The notes: a model not told the origin generated them from the letters alone. A DNA stretch of 64,000 nucleotides from Perkinsus olseni (GCA_013115135.1 JABANP010000090.1:1-64000), one strand, 5' to 3'; counted from the first letter of the stretch, positions 36,848 to 49,453 are shown. A program made the numbers and translations.

Positions 36848-37275
36848 ATGATGCTCTTCTTCTACCTTATAGTCCTCATCACCCAAGCTGTGGCAGGCCC
36901 AGCCCCATCCCACCCTTCCCATTCCCCCAAGGGAAATACATTGGTGGAGAACTCAGACCAGCGTACCTGCGTGTCGAGACTAACTTCGTGACCGTTAGGA
37001 AAGTACCCAAGGTTCATCTCAGGATCTCTTGCGGGCCTAGGAGAGCTTCCTGGGATGGTTGGTTCGATGTCGACAGAGGTCAACTTCCCAATTTGTTCAC
37101 TTTGAAGAACTACTTGAGCAGCTGCAAGTATACGGAGCTTTTCATCTTTTACAAAGCTCACTGCAATCGGGGTAAAGGCAGCAGAGGTGATCTAGCCGTC
37201 TTCTCCAAGGACCCCAAATCGAACACTTATGCCACCAGATTGGGCAAGGATACGATATCACTGCACTCGGAGTGA
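36848..37275 (+). CDS. Possible small secreted protein, frame broken
   Basis: Near 36,849 an ATG opens a strong signal-peptide-like segment (MMLFFYLIVLITQAVAG). A different frame on the same strand carries a soluble segment of about 110 residues from YIGGELRPAYLRVETNF through FDVDRGQLPNLFTLKNYL to LGKDTISLHSE, stop at about 37,275. A single-base change or an unrecognised splice would be needed to join the two. Two Cys are present. No family was recognised with certainty. An open frame on the opposite strand overlaps it and is judged less likely. Confidence 0.4.
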
Positions 37276-38380
37276 GGCCTGTAATGATTTTGATGATTTT
37301 GATCTGGTTATGGTCACGTATTCCATGGAGGCGATCATATTATGATACGATAAACAAGGATTCGTGATGAAACCAGTTGATCCTTTTTGTATTCATATAC
37401 TCATTACCAGACTTATTGAGATAGGGTGGAGGATCGAGGACCCACAATATTACAAGACATCTCTGTGACGCGACCAATCATCATTTCGAACAAGGAACAA
37501 GTTTTTCGTGATGTTACCTGTGAAGTCCGTATTTTACGGTATCGCTTCGTTAGTCGTACGTTGTGATGCTTACGTACTTCAGAGGTTCTTCACTTTCAAT
37601 CTTTTCTGTCACTATCTTTCCTAAACGGAGAATAGTATTCTCAGACTACTCCTATCGCAGAAGGCAATCTTGGGTTGCTCGAGAGCCAGTCATCGGGGTG
37701 TATCCCAACTCATGCAGTTCAAAGTCGGGAAGTGTCGGATTCGGGCAGGTGAATGCGTTTCACGATTTTGAGGCAGTTTAATTCCAGGCAATTGAGATCG
37801 GGGCAGAAGCCTTCGACAAAGTGGTACCAATAAAGACAGTGGAAACTGTTGCACCCAAATCCTCGCTCGCCGTACCCCTCGTGCAGTGATATCTGAGGCA
37901 CTACTGAGCAACCCATTCGACCAACTCAGAAATTGGTGTTTACTGAAACTTCACATGTGTCACCGTCACACCATCGTGTATTCTCGTCAAGAAGAAGACT
38001 TCACATATTAGCTTACACTCTGTAGTATGGCTATCGTCATACGGTGAATACTTCATCAGAGGACGGGGCGGAAGCTTGTTGAGCCTTAGCAGGGGCTTAG
38101 CTCCTTTCAAGACCGGCGCCACAGCTTCTGCGACACTGTATGTACTTCAGTGCCTGTTGAAGAGCCTGTTGTCGGCCTTCAGTGCGACAGAGAGCCTGTT
38201 AGACATCAAAGATCCCTCGCGAGACCTCGCTTGACCCCACACACAGTCAGTGTGATCTGAGGACACCTCACCAAAATGAACACAAGATGGCCGGTATTAG
38301 TGGAAGAGGCTGCTGGTGATGGTGCTGCTTCATTACCCATAGACATGCATTACTGTACAACATCACTGATAAAATACAAT
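37276..38380. other. No supported gene
   Basis: Intergenic sequence with scattered short frames lacking family or splice support. Confidence 0.45.
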
Positions 38381-38381
38381 C

Positions 38382-41140
38382 TCAGGAAGAATCACTGAAG
38401 TCACTCGACTCCTCGTTGGGGGGCACATAGGGAGCCAATCCCACGCCGTCCGCCGGATGGCCACCGCCAACAGCAGTAGCTGTCGCGTCGTTCCTACTCA
38501 AAACCATCGGCCTTCTCACTTGACACAACTCCACAGCTCACTTCTTGACAGGCTGCTGCTGCTGGTGATTCATGGACTCGACAAAGGAGTTGGTCCCCGG
38601 CAACTCACGCTTACTGGTAGCCCGACTCGGCATAAGGGCGAGTAGGGGAGGAGTCGGACTGCCGACCCTCGGCTGTTGCTGCATGGGGGCTCGGAAATGC
38701 TCTCCGCCTGGCTGGAGCCTGAACGCACGAATCAGCGTCTCGTAGCAACGACGGCAGGAACCCGTCAGTGACAGAACCCCTGGACTCCTGGATGGCCTTG
38801 GCAGCAGCTGCTACGGCTGCAGCGAAGATCCCCTTGTCCATATCTAGCAGGGGAGTTCCACCTTCCCCAAGGGTCCCAACCTGGGGTGCTGTAGGGGGCC
38901 TCGGGTCATAGCCGGCATACATCTGGGATGAGGAAATGCCATCACAACGGCGGAGGACGATAGCGACCTGTTGCTCCATCAGGCGTATAGTCTGCTGTTG
39001 GACATACTCGCGAATCTGCAGGTCGACCCTAAGAAGATACGAATAAGTTATTCGTGAGGTTAAACCTCAGAGTGTGCGCGGCAGAGGCCTCACTGTGCTC
39101 TGATCATATCCTTGATATACTGAGGGAGCCCTGGAGGCAGCGGACCTGAAGAGCATCGCCATCTGGTAGGGAAACTGATAAGCCCTACCATAGGAAGAGC
39201 CGTACGGAGGTGCCTGTCGCTGTGGGAACCTGAAGGGTGACGTCAACGCCCGCACGACCGTCTCCTCCCGCCCACCCCTCCCGAGGCGGTAGTCCGTAGG
39301 GTGTGGACTGTTGGTCGAACCTGCAGCTAGACAGTGCGGCAAGGCGCTCAGTATGAGCTCACTTTCCCTCTGTTAACGCCGCAGCCGCAGCCGCAACAGC
39401 AGCACCGAAGACGTCCTGACTGGCTCCGCGTACAGCAGGGTATGGAGGCGCTGTCACGGCCTGGATGAGCATGAAGGGCCGACTGCGCCGAAGCATTTCC
39501 CACCTGCTCAGCGCCCCACCATGTATTGAACCGTTGGCGCACGCCCTCCTGGACCTGCCTCTCCCACCTGAGGGCCTTGCTAGGGGAACTCGGCCACGGT
39601 GTGATGATGCCTACTGTAGCCTTGCAAGCTCCTCCTGCCTCAACGCCGCTTCCCTGTATATGCTCCACTTAGAGAACCCCTGAGCGTTCTGGTAACCTAC
39701 AATGGTGACCCTTGGATGATACGGATGGAGTGGTACTAGTCTACTGTAGTTGGCTTCCGTCTGGTAGTCTCCGGACGGAGGGAACTGATACGGCCTGACA
39801 GACGGTAGAGGTAATAACCCGAAGAAGGGCCGAGCGTCCACTCACTCAGGCAGGCAGGGGGTGGGTGAGGGTACTGCGGTACTAGCGTAGGGACTGGAGG
39901 CCAGCGACGAAGACATTGGTGAGGAGGAGGGCACGCTGGAAGGGCATCTTGGCCGACCCTAGGGAGGGAGGATGCAGTGGAGCGTTGAAAGGAACGGAGA
40001 GGCTACTCTGAGGTTGCCCATGAGGGTCTGCCAATCCATGGATACCCCGGGAGCGATCGGGGCGAATGGTGATGCTGTCGCGGCAGCTGGGCTCGAGACC
40101 GAGGCCGCCGGCACAAAGCCTGAACGGAGGACGATACCCTGAGGGGGAGAGGGCCTCCTACATGCCGGGGTGGGCGACAGGGAGGGGGTCGGCAGCTGCA
40201 TTCCAGGAGGCCTGGTCATCCTTTTGTTAATTGGCAGCTGCATTGGCACCTTTACAGAAAACACACCATCTGGGAATCGAACCCACGACCTTTGGGTTCG
40301 AAGGTGGTACTCTGTTGTCGATGTTGTCTGGCTGAGGATACACAGCAGCCGTCGTGTCCTTCGAAAGATCCATGGTCGTTGGAGGGCCGGGGACGCTCAT
40401 AAATGATACTATACAATCTGCGAGGCCCCAAGAAGCACCGCGCCCCCTCCCATCACTCAACACTCCGCCGGACGGCAACAACTCACACTGGTAAATGTTT
40501 CAAAACACATGCCAAGGGAGGACTGCTGCATCAGATCGAACGCCGTCGCCGTCGGCCCGACCCAGCACCATCTTGGCCGGGTCGGATGTAACCTAGGAGA
40601 ACGGCAGTCGGAGGGGCCGAGCGAAGCTGGGAAAGGTGACCTAGCGCGTCGTAACTTCCCCTTCGCGGCTGCTCGCTATACCGCCGCTCCCGAGCCAGTG
40701 TACTGATTCGAGACAGACTCTGTGACCGGGGCCCTGGGTTGTCCCCGTCTAGCAGCCCTCTGTACGTGCGTGGCACAGGAGCTCTGTATGAAGGCCTCCG
40801 CCGCTCAGGCGGGGACGGGCCAGCATGGTGTTGGCTCTCTAAGGCTGCCGATGGTACTGTTGGGGCCTCGAGGTCTCTCACACTAAGGGGCTCCTCTGAG
40901 TCCCCCACCCTCGTGCCGAAATCTGAACGCCGTTATCCCAGCCGCAAAGAAGAAAGGGTCCTCACCGATGGAGACTCCCCGCTGGAACTCGGTGGTGTTG
41001 GCTGGAGGAGGGGGAGGGGATGGGGGAAGGGACTTCCTCTTCTCGTGGGGTTCAACCCTCACAGATGACCGGGCGGCGAAGTAGGCCGTCCCCCCTACCA
41101 GAGTGATGGCCAACAGAAGCCCGCCGACGATACCTGGACG
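38382..41140 (-). CDS. Single-pass membrane protein with Pro/Gln/Tyr-rich tail, many exons
   Basis: The first recognisable exon (about 41,130-40,966) encodes a membrane span (GIVGGLLLAITLVGGTAYFA) followed by a Pro-rich stretch. A 43-base intron (40,965-40,923, GTGAGG to TTCAG) joins it in phase to an Arg/Pro-rich exon (40,922-40,593). Further in-phase exons between about 40,190 and 38,610 encode YQFPPSGDYQTEANYSRL, RQVQEGVRQRFNTWWG, two alanine-rich helices (FGAAVAAAAALTEGK and IFAAAVAAAAKAIQE), FDQQSTPYGLPPREG and MEQQVAIVLRRCDG. The last exon ends PNEESSDFSDSS with TGA at 38,382-38,384. Introns are about 43-65 bases with GT-AG ends. The upstream start was not found; a segment at 41,378-41,190 (LMTVNEVTLMKTVTG) may be extracellular. 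The function is unknown; the tail looks like a disordered scaffold. Joins near 40.2-40.6 kb and 38.4-38.6 kb are unresolved. Confidence 0.6.
40240..40345 (-). other. tRNA-like fragment in an intron
   Basis: On the minus strand TCGTGGGTTCGATTCCCAGA forms a good T-arm. An upstream CCTT...AAGG stem could be an anticodon arm, and a partial acceptor match (CAACATC with GATGGTG) exists. The D-arm is missing. It is probably a tRNA-derived relic or short interspersed element in an intron of the membrane-protein gene, not a working tRNA. Confidence 0.3.
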
Positions 41141-41859
41141 AGGCAGTGGGCGAACAGCAGCAGCAGCAGCACTGAGGAGGCCCTACACACTATGACGACC
41201 ACCCCCGAGGGCCCGTTACCGTCTTCATCAAGGTCACCTCGTTGACCGTCATTAGCCGATCTGAAGAGGCTTTTGGGACGGGTAGGAGATGAGCTCTCTC
41301 ACGGCAGATCATTCCAATAGTTGGAGTAGAATCGTTCACATGTAACGCCATCAGCGTTCCGTACCACTCCTTTGTCAACTATACACAGCGCAGGAGAGGC
41401 CCTGAGCACAACAGTCCCAGAGCGCGCGGCGACGCTACCCTTACCCTTCTCCTTGGCAGAGGCCCGGGTCCCAATCCCATTGGACTTCGAAATGCCGATT
41501 GTCTACGTCCTGAGGGGGACCATCTACCTGCCGCTGAAGGGCCCCTCCCCTACCCGCGTGATGAAGGCCGGCAGGTAGGTGTTGGAGCCAGAGTATCTTC
41601 CCCAGACTCGGGACCCGACCTCACAGGCGGAGGTCGATGCTAATAGAGCGGTTAGTAGCACTCGCATCGAAAAGGGCTTCGAGCCTACTGGCGGAAGTTG
41701 CGCTTGTCGGAAAATGGCATGTGCGCGGATCGAACCTGGGCCGCCCGATGCGTGAGAGTTTTCCTTACCGATCTGCGCACTTAGTTGTTGGACTCGGCCT
41801 CATGACTATCATTCCTGAGGTCCTCTGCCGCCCATCTCCACCGTCCGACCCCTCTGGCC

Positions 41860-42613
41860 TGCGACCCTGGAACGAGAGACACCATGTCGTCTTCTCGAAG
41901 GACAACGAATCTTTCACCTACCACGCCCGCAGCTACTTCGACAGGCCGCGCGCCGTCGTGGAGGGCAAAAAGAAGAAGGCCCGACGGCCACTGTGAAGGG
42001 AGGCGGGTCGGAGATCCTCCCTTATTCTTTCCACAAGGTACCCTACTTGGCGACTGGACTGCCTAGCTCCGGGGTCCGAGGCCTCCCGAAGGTGCCGGCC
42101 TAAACGCCTGGAGGTGTTGAACTCGAGAGGCATGCCAGTGAACGCTTCTACGATGGAGCTGGAGGGCCACTGGGATGACCGACACGCTGTGGTCTTCGCT
42201 AAGGACAACGAGGATATTTATACGGACCAGAGGTCGTTCTTTGACCGCCTCCGTGATCGACCGGACTTTTCCGTCGGCGGATTGTCTTCTGGGAGTGAGG
42301 GGTCGTCGCTGTGGCTCAGCCTATCAGTGGAAGAGCCAACCGAACCAGTGAAGGCTAGCTGGAAGTTGACCCAGACGACCCTTCATAACCGATCCCGGGA
42401 GGAGGACGGCGGACTCGGCCCGAAGAGCTACAGTTTGCCTAAGTCAGGTAGGGAGGGAATCTTAGGTCGATCCTGGTGACATTCATGAATGCAGTTTTCC
42501 GGTCTTCATTCTACGAGCCTAGTAGTTCTGCCGGCTGGAAGGATCGTCACCACATTGCCTTCAGCAAAGGCAACCCCTCCTTTAGTAAGAACCTTCGTAG
42601 CTACTTCGACAGG
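41860..42613 (+). CDS. Exons with three copies of an RHxVxFSKDN...RSYFDR motif, unknown protein
   Basis: Three segments in consecutive open stretches share a motif of about 25 residues: RHHVVFSKDNESFTYHARSY (about 41,879), RHAVVFAKDNEDIYTDQRSF (about 42,181) and RHHIAFSKGNPSFSKNLRSY (about 42,550), each followed by FDR. The third ends exactly at a GTAAGG donor (42,612-42,617), and the second is preceded by an ATG-containing open frame from about 42,120. The conserved positions across otherwise divergent bases point to real coding selection. Whether all belong to one gene, and whether they join the EF-hand gene downstream, could not be settled. I do not recognise the family. Confidence 0.5.
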
Positions 42614-43075
42614 TAAGGCGGTCACCGTCACCCGGTTCGGAAAGTCCTCCCTCAGGCCCAGGGAACTGTCCGTAGCGTCCGCGGAAGACTTTCTTCCGGC
42701 TGTAATGAGCGTTGCCCGACCGAGGCCGCCTCAGGGATCGTTTTAGGTGTCTCATGGGTCGACCTTCGCTCCGCGTCAGCTCGATGTTACCTGGCGGCTT
42801 GCGCCTGACGGTCGACGAATAAAAAGAAAACAGGTTTGCTCGGATTCAGGCGACATATCTTAGGTCGAAGCGTGCACATCACGCTCAGGCGAAAACTGCG
42901 GCATTCTTCTATCCACCCTCGGTTGTGTGGGTGCCGCCTCGACGAAGACGCAGGGTGGTTGGAAAGAGCCTCTCTGCGGCCAGCGAGCATCGGTCAGGTC
43001 AACCAGGAGCGATGGCGGCATGAAAGATTCCCATAGTTGTGTTGCTTACCGACGCCCCGTTAGTGTCGAGTGTCA

Positions 43076-46000
43076 ATGAACTCCATCCGGCGTAAGGGTT
43101 TCCGGCTTCCCGTCATGGACGAAGCCTTGCTCACCCAAGCCACTTCCTACACTTCCCTTCGCAGGAGTATCCTCAACACCATCACAGATGCTCGGGAGAT
43201 CCACGGTACTTGACAGGCGCCTGCAGGTTGCGGTAGTGGAAGTATCGTCAGTTGAGTACCCTCCACAGTTCGCCGAGAGGTTCCTCTACCAGCCTCCAGC
43301 GCCCACCAGCGCCCCGCAGGGAGGGGTCCGAGTCTACAGCCCCAAGCCAGGTAAGCCCAGCGTGCTGGTGTCACCCCCTGTTCAATGAAGTTATTCTGAA
43401 ACTCAGAATCGATTCTGGAATCCATTTTCACACGTAAAATGCGCTTCCAGGATCGATTCCGAGTTTTTCTGCTTCTTCGTATTCTTCTTAATAATAATAA
43501 TAAGTATCTATGGACGCGGCTAGGCCGTATAGACCCTGGGCGTAGATTCCGAGTTTTAGAATTGGTTTATCGAACGGCTCCTTTGTCGGCAAACGTTGAA
43601 TGTGCAGGTGTGATAGTGAAGACAGACCCTTCGGTTGCCTGCCAAGATCGCCATGGCAATAAGTTCTGCCCGACCCCATGGCACTGATCTTTACCCGACC
43701 TTGTTGCGTCGCTGATGTTGTGTTCGGTCGGTCGGGCCGCTGAGCTTGGATATCAGTTTCCCTCGAGGATGCCGTTCTTGGCATGCCTTCCTTGCCGCCT
43801 TTGAGCTCAACCGTCAGCACTTACTCCTCTGGCGGAGCGGAGCGAAGTTTTATCAGAGAATTTAGCAGTAGCAGGGCGGCCACCCTTCCGGAGTTGTTCA
43901 GACCAGGGAAGGTCTATGGCTACAAACAAGTAGCTAGGGGTGTCAGTAAAGGCGCATCATTGATAGCCGACGCCGCCCGTCATCAACCTATGAAGCTAGG
44001 AGAGGAACTTAGCGGTGAATGGGACAGCAGCTCTGAGACAGACCTGTGGGATGAGGATACACCGCCATCGAGCCGTGGACGGCCGGCCAAGGTACTAAGG
44101 GGCGGGTGTAGTGTCCTTTGGGAGCATGTCCGAGATGCTGTCTCGGGTTACATTACCCTTACTGGGCGGCATATTGATCAGGCCTTGAACCGTACGACTT
44201 CTTCGTTGACGAGTATCCACAGCTCGATGCATGCACTGGACAGAGAGAGCTACAGAGTGAGTGCCAAGCAGTGTAGCCTTATGAAGCGGTTGAAGGTGTT
44301 GGACGGCCTAGAGGACAAACATAAAAGACATCTGAGGGAAATCCAGGAGTAATAGTCGACAGGACTCGGCCTGCCTAGCGGCCTGTTGCAGGTTTCAAAA
44401 GATTCTCCGTGAAGACGCTAGAGGCCTGTCGAAGAGGTTGGAGGGGATTCAGAAGGAGGCGATCGAACTGAGGAGGGAGGGACCGGCCGGGGTGATTCGG
44501 CCGCCGGGAATCGACGGAGACGTTAAGTGTCTGGAGGATCACTCAGAGTTGAGGCGTAGTTTGCCACCAGTGGAGGAAGATGCGTCCAGAAATATTGCCA
44601 TACCACTCCTTCGCGAAATCTACTCAAGGGTATGCCCTCTCGAACGTAATCGGTCGTTGGATGGCGCACCACCTTCGGCCGTCGGAGCATCGAGGTCCTC
44701 AGCGAGTGTTGAGTCGTCTCGTCGACGAGCTTTTCTCGGCAGCGTCCACGGTGAAGTTGATCCGGAAATTCTGGAGAGGATTGCCCGACTGAATCAGTGG
44801 TTCAACACCAACTCCTCCAAGTGGGGTCACAGTGGACGGAGGAGCTGTCACGACGTGAAGGCGGTGGTCCTGATGACGCCCAGAGGGGCCCTGCGGAAGG
44901 TCCTGGAGGCTCGCTGTGGTGGGTTGAAGAAGGCGTACCACCATCTAGATCCCAACGGTAATGGCCAGCTGTCTAGGGTAGAGTTCGAAGGGGCCTTGAA
45001 GGCCCTTGGAGTTCCTTGGGAAGATGCCACTGGGGTGAGGGACTTCTCTACGCTTTGCCGACTGTTGGGCGAGAAGGAGGGCGAAGTGATGCTGTCGGAG
45101 GTGCTGGGGGTACGTCCCCAGCCAACCCAATGGAAGGACATGACGGAGGAACAGAAATGGTAGTACGGGCGGACGGGACTAGACTTGCCGGTAGTAGCGC
45201 TTGGAGTCCGGTGGTAATCACTACTGCTTACAGAGCCTCTGCGATACGCGAGGCGCCCTTCTGAGCTCGAGGGCCTCTCTAACCGAGCCACAAGCCCTGC
45301 CCTGTTCCCACCTATTACACTCCTTCCTTCACCCGACGACGACGCCGGTCTTACCATTCAGGCATCACTACGCCAGAGGGGTCAACGACATGCTACCGTC
45401 CTCAGCCTTCTTGGGGCCGCCGGACGATTCTAGACAGAGACCCAAACGAAGGCTGTCAGGGGATAGGTACGCCCCTTCATCGGGGGTCACCCCTTCGACC
45501 ATGTCCTCTATTCTCAGGACTGCGGCCTGGAAGGCTAACGCCTTGTCGCCTTACACCACCTTGGCTAAGATACGCGCAGTGGAGACGTCGAGGCACTTCG
45601 TCAAGATGCGATTCAGGAGTGGTGATCACAGCGTGTCGAAGAAGTGGGTCTCTGAAGGGAAGGTGGAAGGGTTCAGCGTTCCGCTGTGGCAGGTATATAC
45701 GCCCGAACGTGGACACTAGGAGCCTTCGCCAGACGACCCGGCAGAGGATAGAAGACTCGAGGCGACGCTGCGATGCTCTGATAAGGGACATGGGGCGTTA
45801 TAGGAAGGACCTGCGCAAGACTACTGACCACTTCCATGTAGCAGCAGTACAGCACGGTACCCCACTATGCAATCGGAGACACGTTGAGGAAAAGTTGGTA
45901 TGACTGTTACCACTTTTCAGGACTACCTAGTTGCCTCATCGAACTTGAACCCTAGGGTCTCCACGAACGATGATCATAGCAATGAAAGGTTCGACCCAGC

Positions 46001-46892
46001 CGCCGCCACCAGTACAACCCCACGGACCCTACCTTAGGCCTGTAGGGGAGGAGCGCCAGCGTTGTCTCGAGAGGCAAAGGACTCAGGCAGCCGAGACTTT
46101 GGAAGACTGTGGCAGAGGGTCGGTCTTCGAGAGTAGCCGGAGGGCGGCCTTCGGTTCCGAGAAAATCGACAAGGTCCTGTCCTCATTTGTGTCGGTACGC
46201 CTCTCATAGGGTGATCGGCAGGTGCGTATCTTCATGGACCTCGCAGCGGAGCTGTCCCCTAGAGAGAGGCTGGTCCGAGAGGCGGCTAAGCACTATAAGA
46301 TTCCGCTGTTTGACGCTGAGGATGTGTGGAAGAAGTTCAAGAAGGTCTAGTACTCATGGTGATTTATTTTAGCGTGCCTGATGGGTCTTGCCGTAGGTCT
46401 GTTCTGATGACTCGTCCACTATCGGCAAGAAGGAGTTCGAAACCCTTCTCCTGCAGCTCCTAAAGGTTGGTCCTTTTCGTCTTCGTATGCTTTCCGGGCC
46501 CAGAGCTGGTTGAGAGGCTTTGAGGTCTGAACCATCACTGACTATGAGTGACGCATGCTTCCTTCCTCTCTCGCCTCTCGGAAAACCCCTGCTTGTAATC
46601 GTCCGTTACCTCGCGTGCCATTGGGAAATGACACGTGCCGCCAATCGACCCGAGGCGACCTCCATCGTCGAGGTCGATACCCTTACTGAGCCTGCGGTGT
46701 ACTTCGTTAGTCTGTGTTTGATGGTGGTGATCTTCATGCGTGATTCCACCGCCCTTTGGTCAGATGCCAGCCCTACGGCCGAGCAAACTGGAGGAGTGGT
46801 GGCGCAGTGTTGATACGCGACAGCGAGGCCAGATTGACTTTGTCGAGTTCCTGCGGTACTACTGGCCCCGGCTGCGTGTGAACCCCATGTAG
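43076..46892 (+). CDS. Coiled-coil protein with EF-hands, at least ten exons
   Basis: Possible start ATG at 43,076 (MNSIRRKGFRLPVMDEALL). Main exons: about 43,200-43,361, 43,756-44,348, 44,392-45,160, 45,243-45,692, 45,733-45,896, 45,920-46,001, about 46,040-46,190, 46,219-46,344, about 46,400-46,464 and 46,768-46,892. Joins keep the frame, for example LREIQE|FQKILRED over a 43-base intron and LWQ|TTRQRIEDSRRR. The middle is helical and charged. Calcium-binding loops are DPNGNGQLSRVE (canonical), DDSSTIGKKEF (partial) and DTRQRGQIDFVE (near canonical). The end is RLRVNPM and TAG. The protein probably responds to calcium through its C-terminal EF-hands. It has no membrane segment. The stop lies shortly upstream of the PI4-kinase exons on the same strand. 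Confidence 0.6.
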
Positions 46893-46939
46893 TGCTTGCT
46901 TGTTGCTCGCCCTCCTCCTTTCTTTCTCCTGTTGGGTTC

Positions 46940-49241
46940 CCGAGGTCGAGGGGGTCGGAGAACGCATCGGGTTTCTTCGTGCCTGGACCAGCTTACGTGG
47001 ATGACCGCCTCGTCGTCGTCCTCCCCACGACCCTCTTCAAGTGCTGTCTCGGGCGTAAAGGCTGCTACCAGGAAGCTATCCATCTCTGGGCTAGGCGGCC
47101 CCTAGCCTCGCTCCGAGGCAGTAGTGATGATGATGTCCCCTCATCAGGGACGGCGAGTCGGGAGGATTCCCCTCGGCATGAGGACGACGCACAGATGATC
47201 GACGTGGGCTGGAGCGTCTCGCCTGTAGTTGAGTCGACCGAGCTTCTTTCCTCAGGCGTTGCTGGCTGTCCGCAGATCGCCAGGCCCCTCGTCGGAGGCC
47301 CGACTGGTTACGGTCGTACGGGAGAGCCCCCCGGAGGTGGTCAACCGGTGGCTGTTGCAAATCTTCTGTGCTCTGGCGAACTCGGCAGAGGGCGGGAAGG
47401 TGCTGCGGGAAGTCTACCAGGAGTCCGGAGAAGAAGCCGCTCTCACCCTACTGGGGCTCGCCCAGATTGCTGACCATGACCGCTGCGCCACGAAATTCCT
47501 TGAGTCCCTCACCCCGGTCGTCCCCGGGGGCCCTGCTCTGTCGTGTATGGACCTTGTGAGGCAGCTGGGCGAGATCTCGACCCACCTAGCAACCCTGCCC
47601 TTTTCCCGGCGACGGGAAGTGCTCGAGTGGCGGCTGAGGAAAGTAAAACTGTCAACAGGATTCTGGCTGGTCGCCGATGGCTGGGAGGATGTCCGAGAGA
47701 TCGACCTTTCACGGTCGTTCCTCCTGAATGAGTGGAGCAGCTCTGCTCCGTTCCACGTCTGCTTGAGGTTGAAAGATACGCCGGTCGGTCACGAGGTCCC
47801 CAGCAGTGGTTTAGTCGGTAAGTCCGCCGATGAGAGTCTCTATCCGAGGTCGATTCTATCCCTCGCACCGCGGCCCTCCCGCAAGTCGGTCGTAGTCGGC
47901 TCCGAAGCGATGGCCTCCGGGGAACGGGCGGCAAGGAGGATGACCGCCACCGCGGAGCGGCGCTCTGCATGGAGGGGGGAGGTTTCTGAACCCTCTCCTC
48001 GCGCGATCTCTCCGGGTCGGATGGTCTCCCTAGTAACGAAGGCAGGGGCCATGCCCGTCGTCCAAGAACGACTGGCTTTATCTATGATATCCTGGGCGAG
48101 AGCTCGGTGGCTCGAGTGCTCTCGAGGGAGTCTGGAACGATCCCTAGGGGAAGCTGTGAGGTTGTACCGCGTCATTTGCACAACCAGCGGCGGGGTAGTT
48201 GAAGCCGTCCCCAACGCGGTCAGCTTGGACGCCCTTAAGAAGGCCCACGGCGACAGCTGGGTGTCTCTAAGGGCCCACTTCGAGGACCGCTGGCCGGGGG
48301 CGGAGGGGGAGGTCGCCCTGGATAGGTTCTGCCGGTCTATGGCGGCGTACTCGATACTCTGCTACGTCCTCGGCGTCAGGGACCGCCATAATGCCAATAT
48401 ATTGCTCTGTGATGACGGTGGGTTGCCCATTGTAGAAGAGGTAGTCGGGGATCCCCTGTTTTTCTCAGGAAGCATCTGTCATGTTGATTTTGGGTTTTTC
48501 CTGACCAACAGCCCGGGCAACGTGGCCTTCGAGCCGTCACTGAAGCTCACTGAGGAGCTGGTCGAAGCGTTGGGAGGAGAGAATAGCCGACGCTTCGGCG
48601 TCTTCAGGGAGATGGTCGTCCGAGGCTGTATAGCATTGCGGAGGGAAATCGACACCCTGAGGGGGATGATCGAGGTGAGGCTTCTTCCGAGCACTAGAAA
48701 GCGGCACGGCCACGTGGGCCTATGGCCGCCGATGCTGTTCCCAGGAGACAGCAAACAGATTGCCTCAGCGGTTCTCAGTGGCGTTTTAACCGACCAGTAG
48801 ACTTCATAGACCGCCCCAGGTGGAGAGCTAGAACCCTGTCCCTGGCGAGGCTGAATCGCCCGGGGCCGGTGGGACCGCTCTTCCCTCCCCTTCCTTGCAC
48901 TTTGCATGGTCCATGCAGGACCCTAGTGGATCGCTCCTTGTGGTGCTTGTCGTCAGTTGCTCTTCCCATCGCCATCATCTTCGGGCCCTGGAGGGTGGTG
49001 GGTCGGTCCTAAGCTGTCCTGTTTCTCCCAAGGGCCTCCACCAAACCCTCCTGCAAATGGACCAAAGGCTGAGACTCGAGCTCACTGAGAAGGCCTTTAG
49101 AGAGTACCTGCAGGACCTGATAGACCAGTCCGTTGCCAACTGGCGGTCTAGGTGGGAGGGCCTGAGCGTCACCGTGCTGCCCCGACTGTCGTCCTTAGGT
49201 GGTACGATCGTTACCAGCGCTACTTCGGCGGGATATTGTGA
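46940..49241 (+). CDS. Type III phosphatidylinositol 4-kinase, beta-like
   Basis: Exons are about 46,940-47,225 (start not resolved), about 47,262-48,674, 48,919-49,151 and 49,200-49,241. The order is: a PIK helical region (VNRWLLQIFCALANS), a linker (LLNEWSSSAPFHVCLRLKD), the kinase core with VVEAVPNAVSLDALKK, the catalytic loop VRDRHNANILL and the metal-binding HVDFGFFLTNSPGNVAFEP. The helices LTEELVEALGG and CIALRREIDTLRGMIE follow. The C-terminus (LIDQSVANWRSRWYDRYQRY) is reached over a 48-base intron and matches the typical beta-type end. It makes PI4P from phosphatidylinositol, usually at the Golgi. Two oddities: about 17 extra residues between the catalytic loop and DFG, and a weak match (KAGAMPVVQERLAL) where the family has KAGDDLRQE. 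Confidence 0.85.
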
Positions 49242-49453
49242 TCGCCCATGCACAGTTGATGTTACAGTGATGGTATTATTCATTTGCTCACTGCCAGCGT
49301 TGTGTTTGAGTGCCTCGGAGCTGACTACTCACGGTAAATATGGTGGGTTTGGCGTAACGGGTAGTGGCATGGTCTTCCCTGAGAACGGTCTATGGTTCGA
49401 TTCTTGGCGATTGCTCAATCACCGACGTGTTCGGGCCAGTCCCTCTTGTGAAC

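Noticed and set aside
36524..37161. Minus-strand open frames opposite the small secreted protein
   Set aside because: No signal peptide or family match. The plus strand has a hydrophobic leader followed by a balanced soluble sequence.
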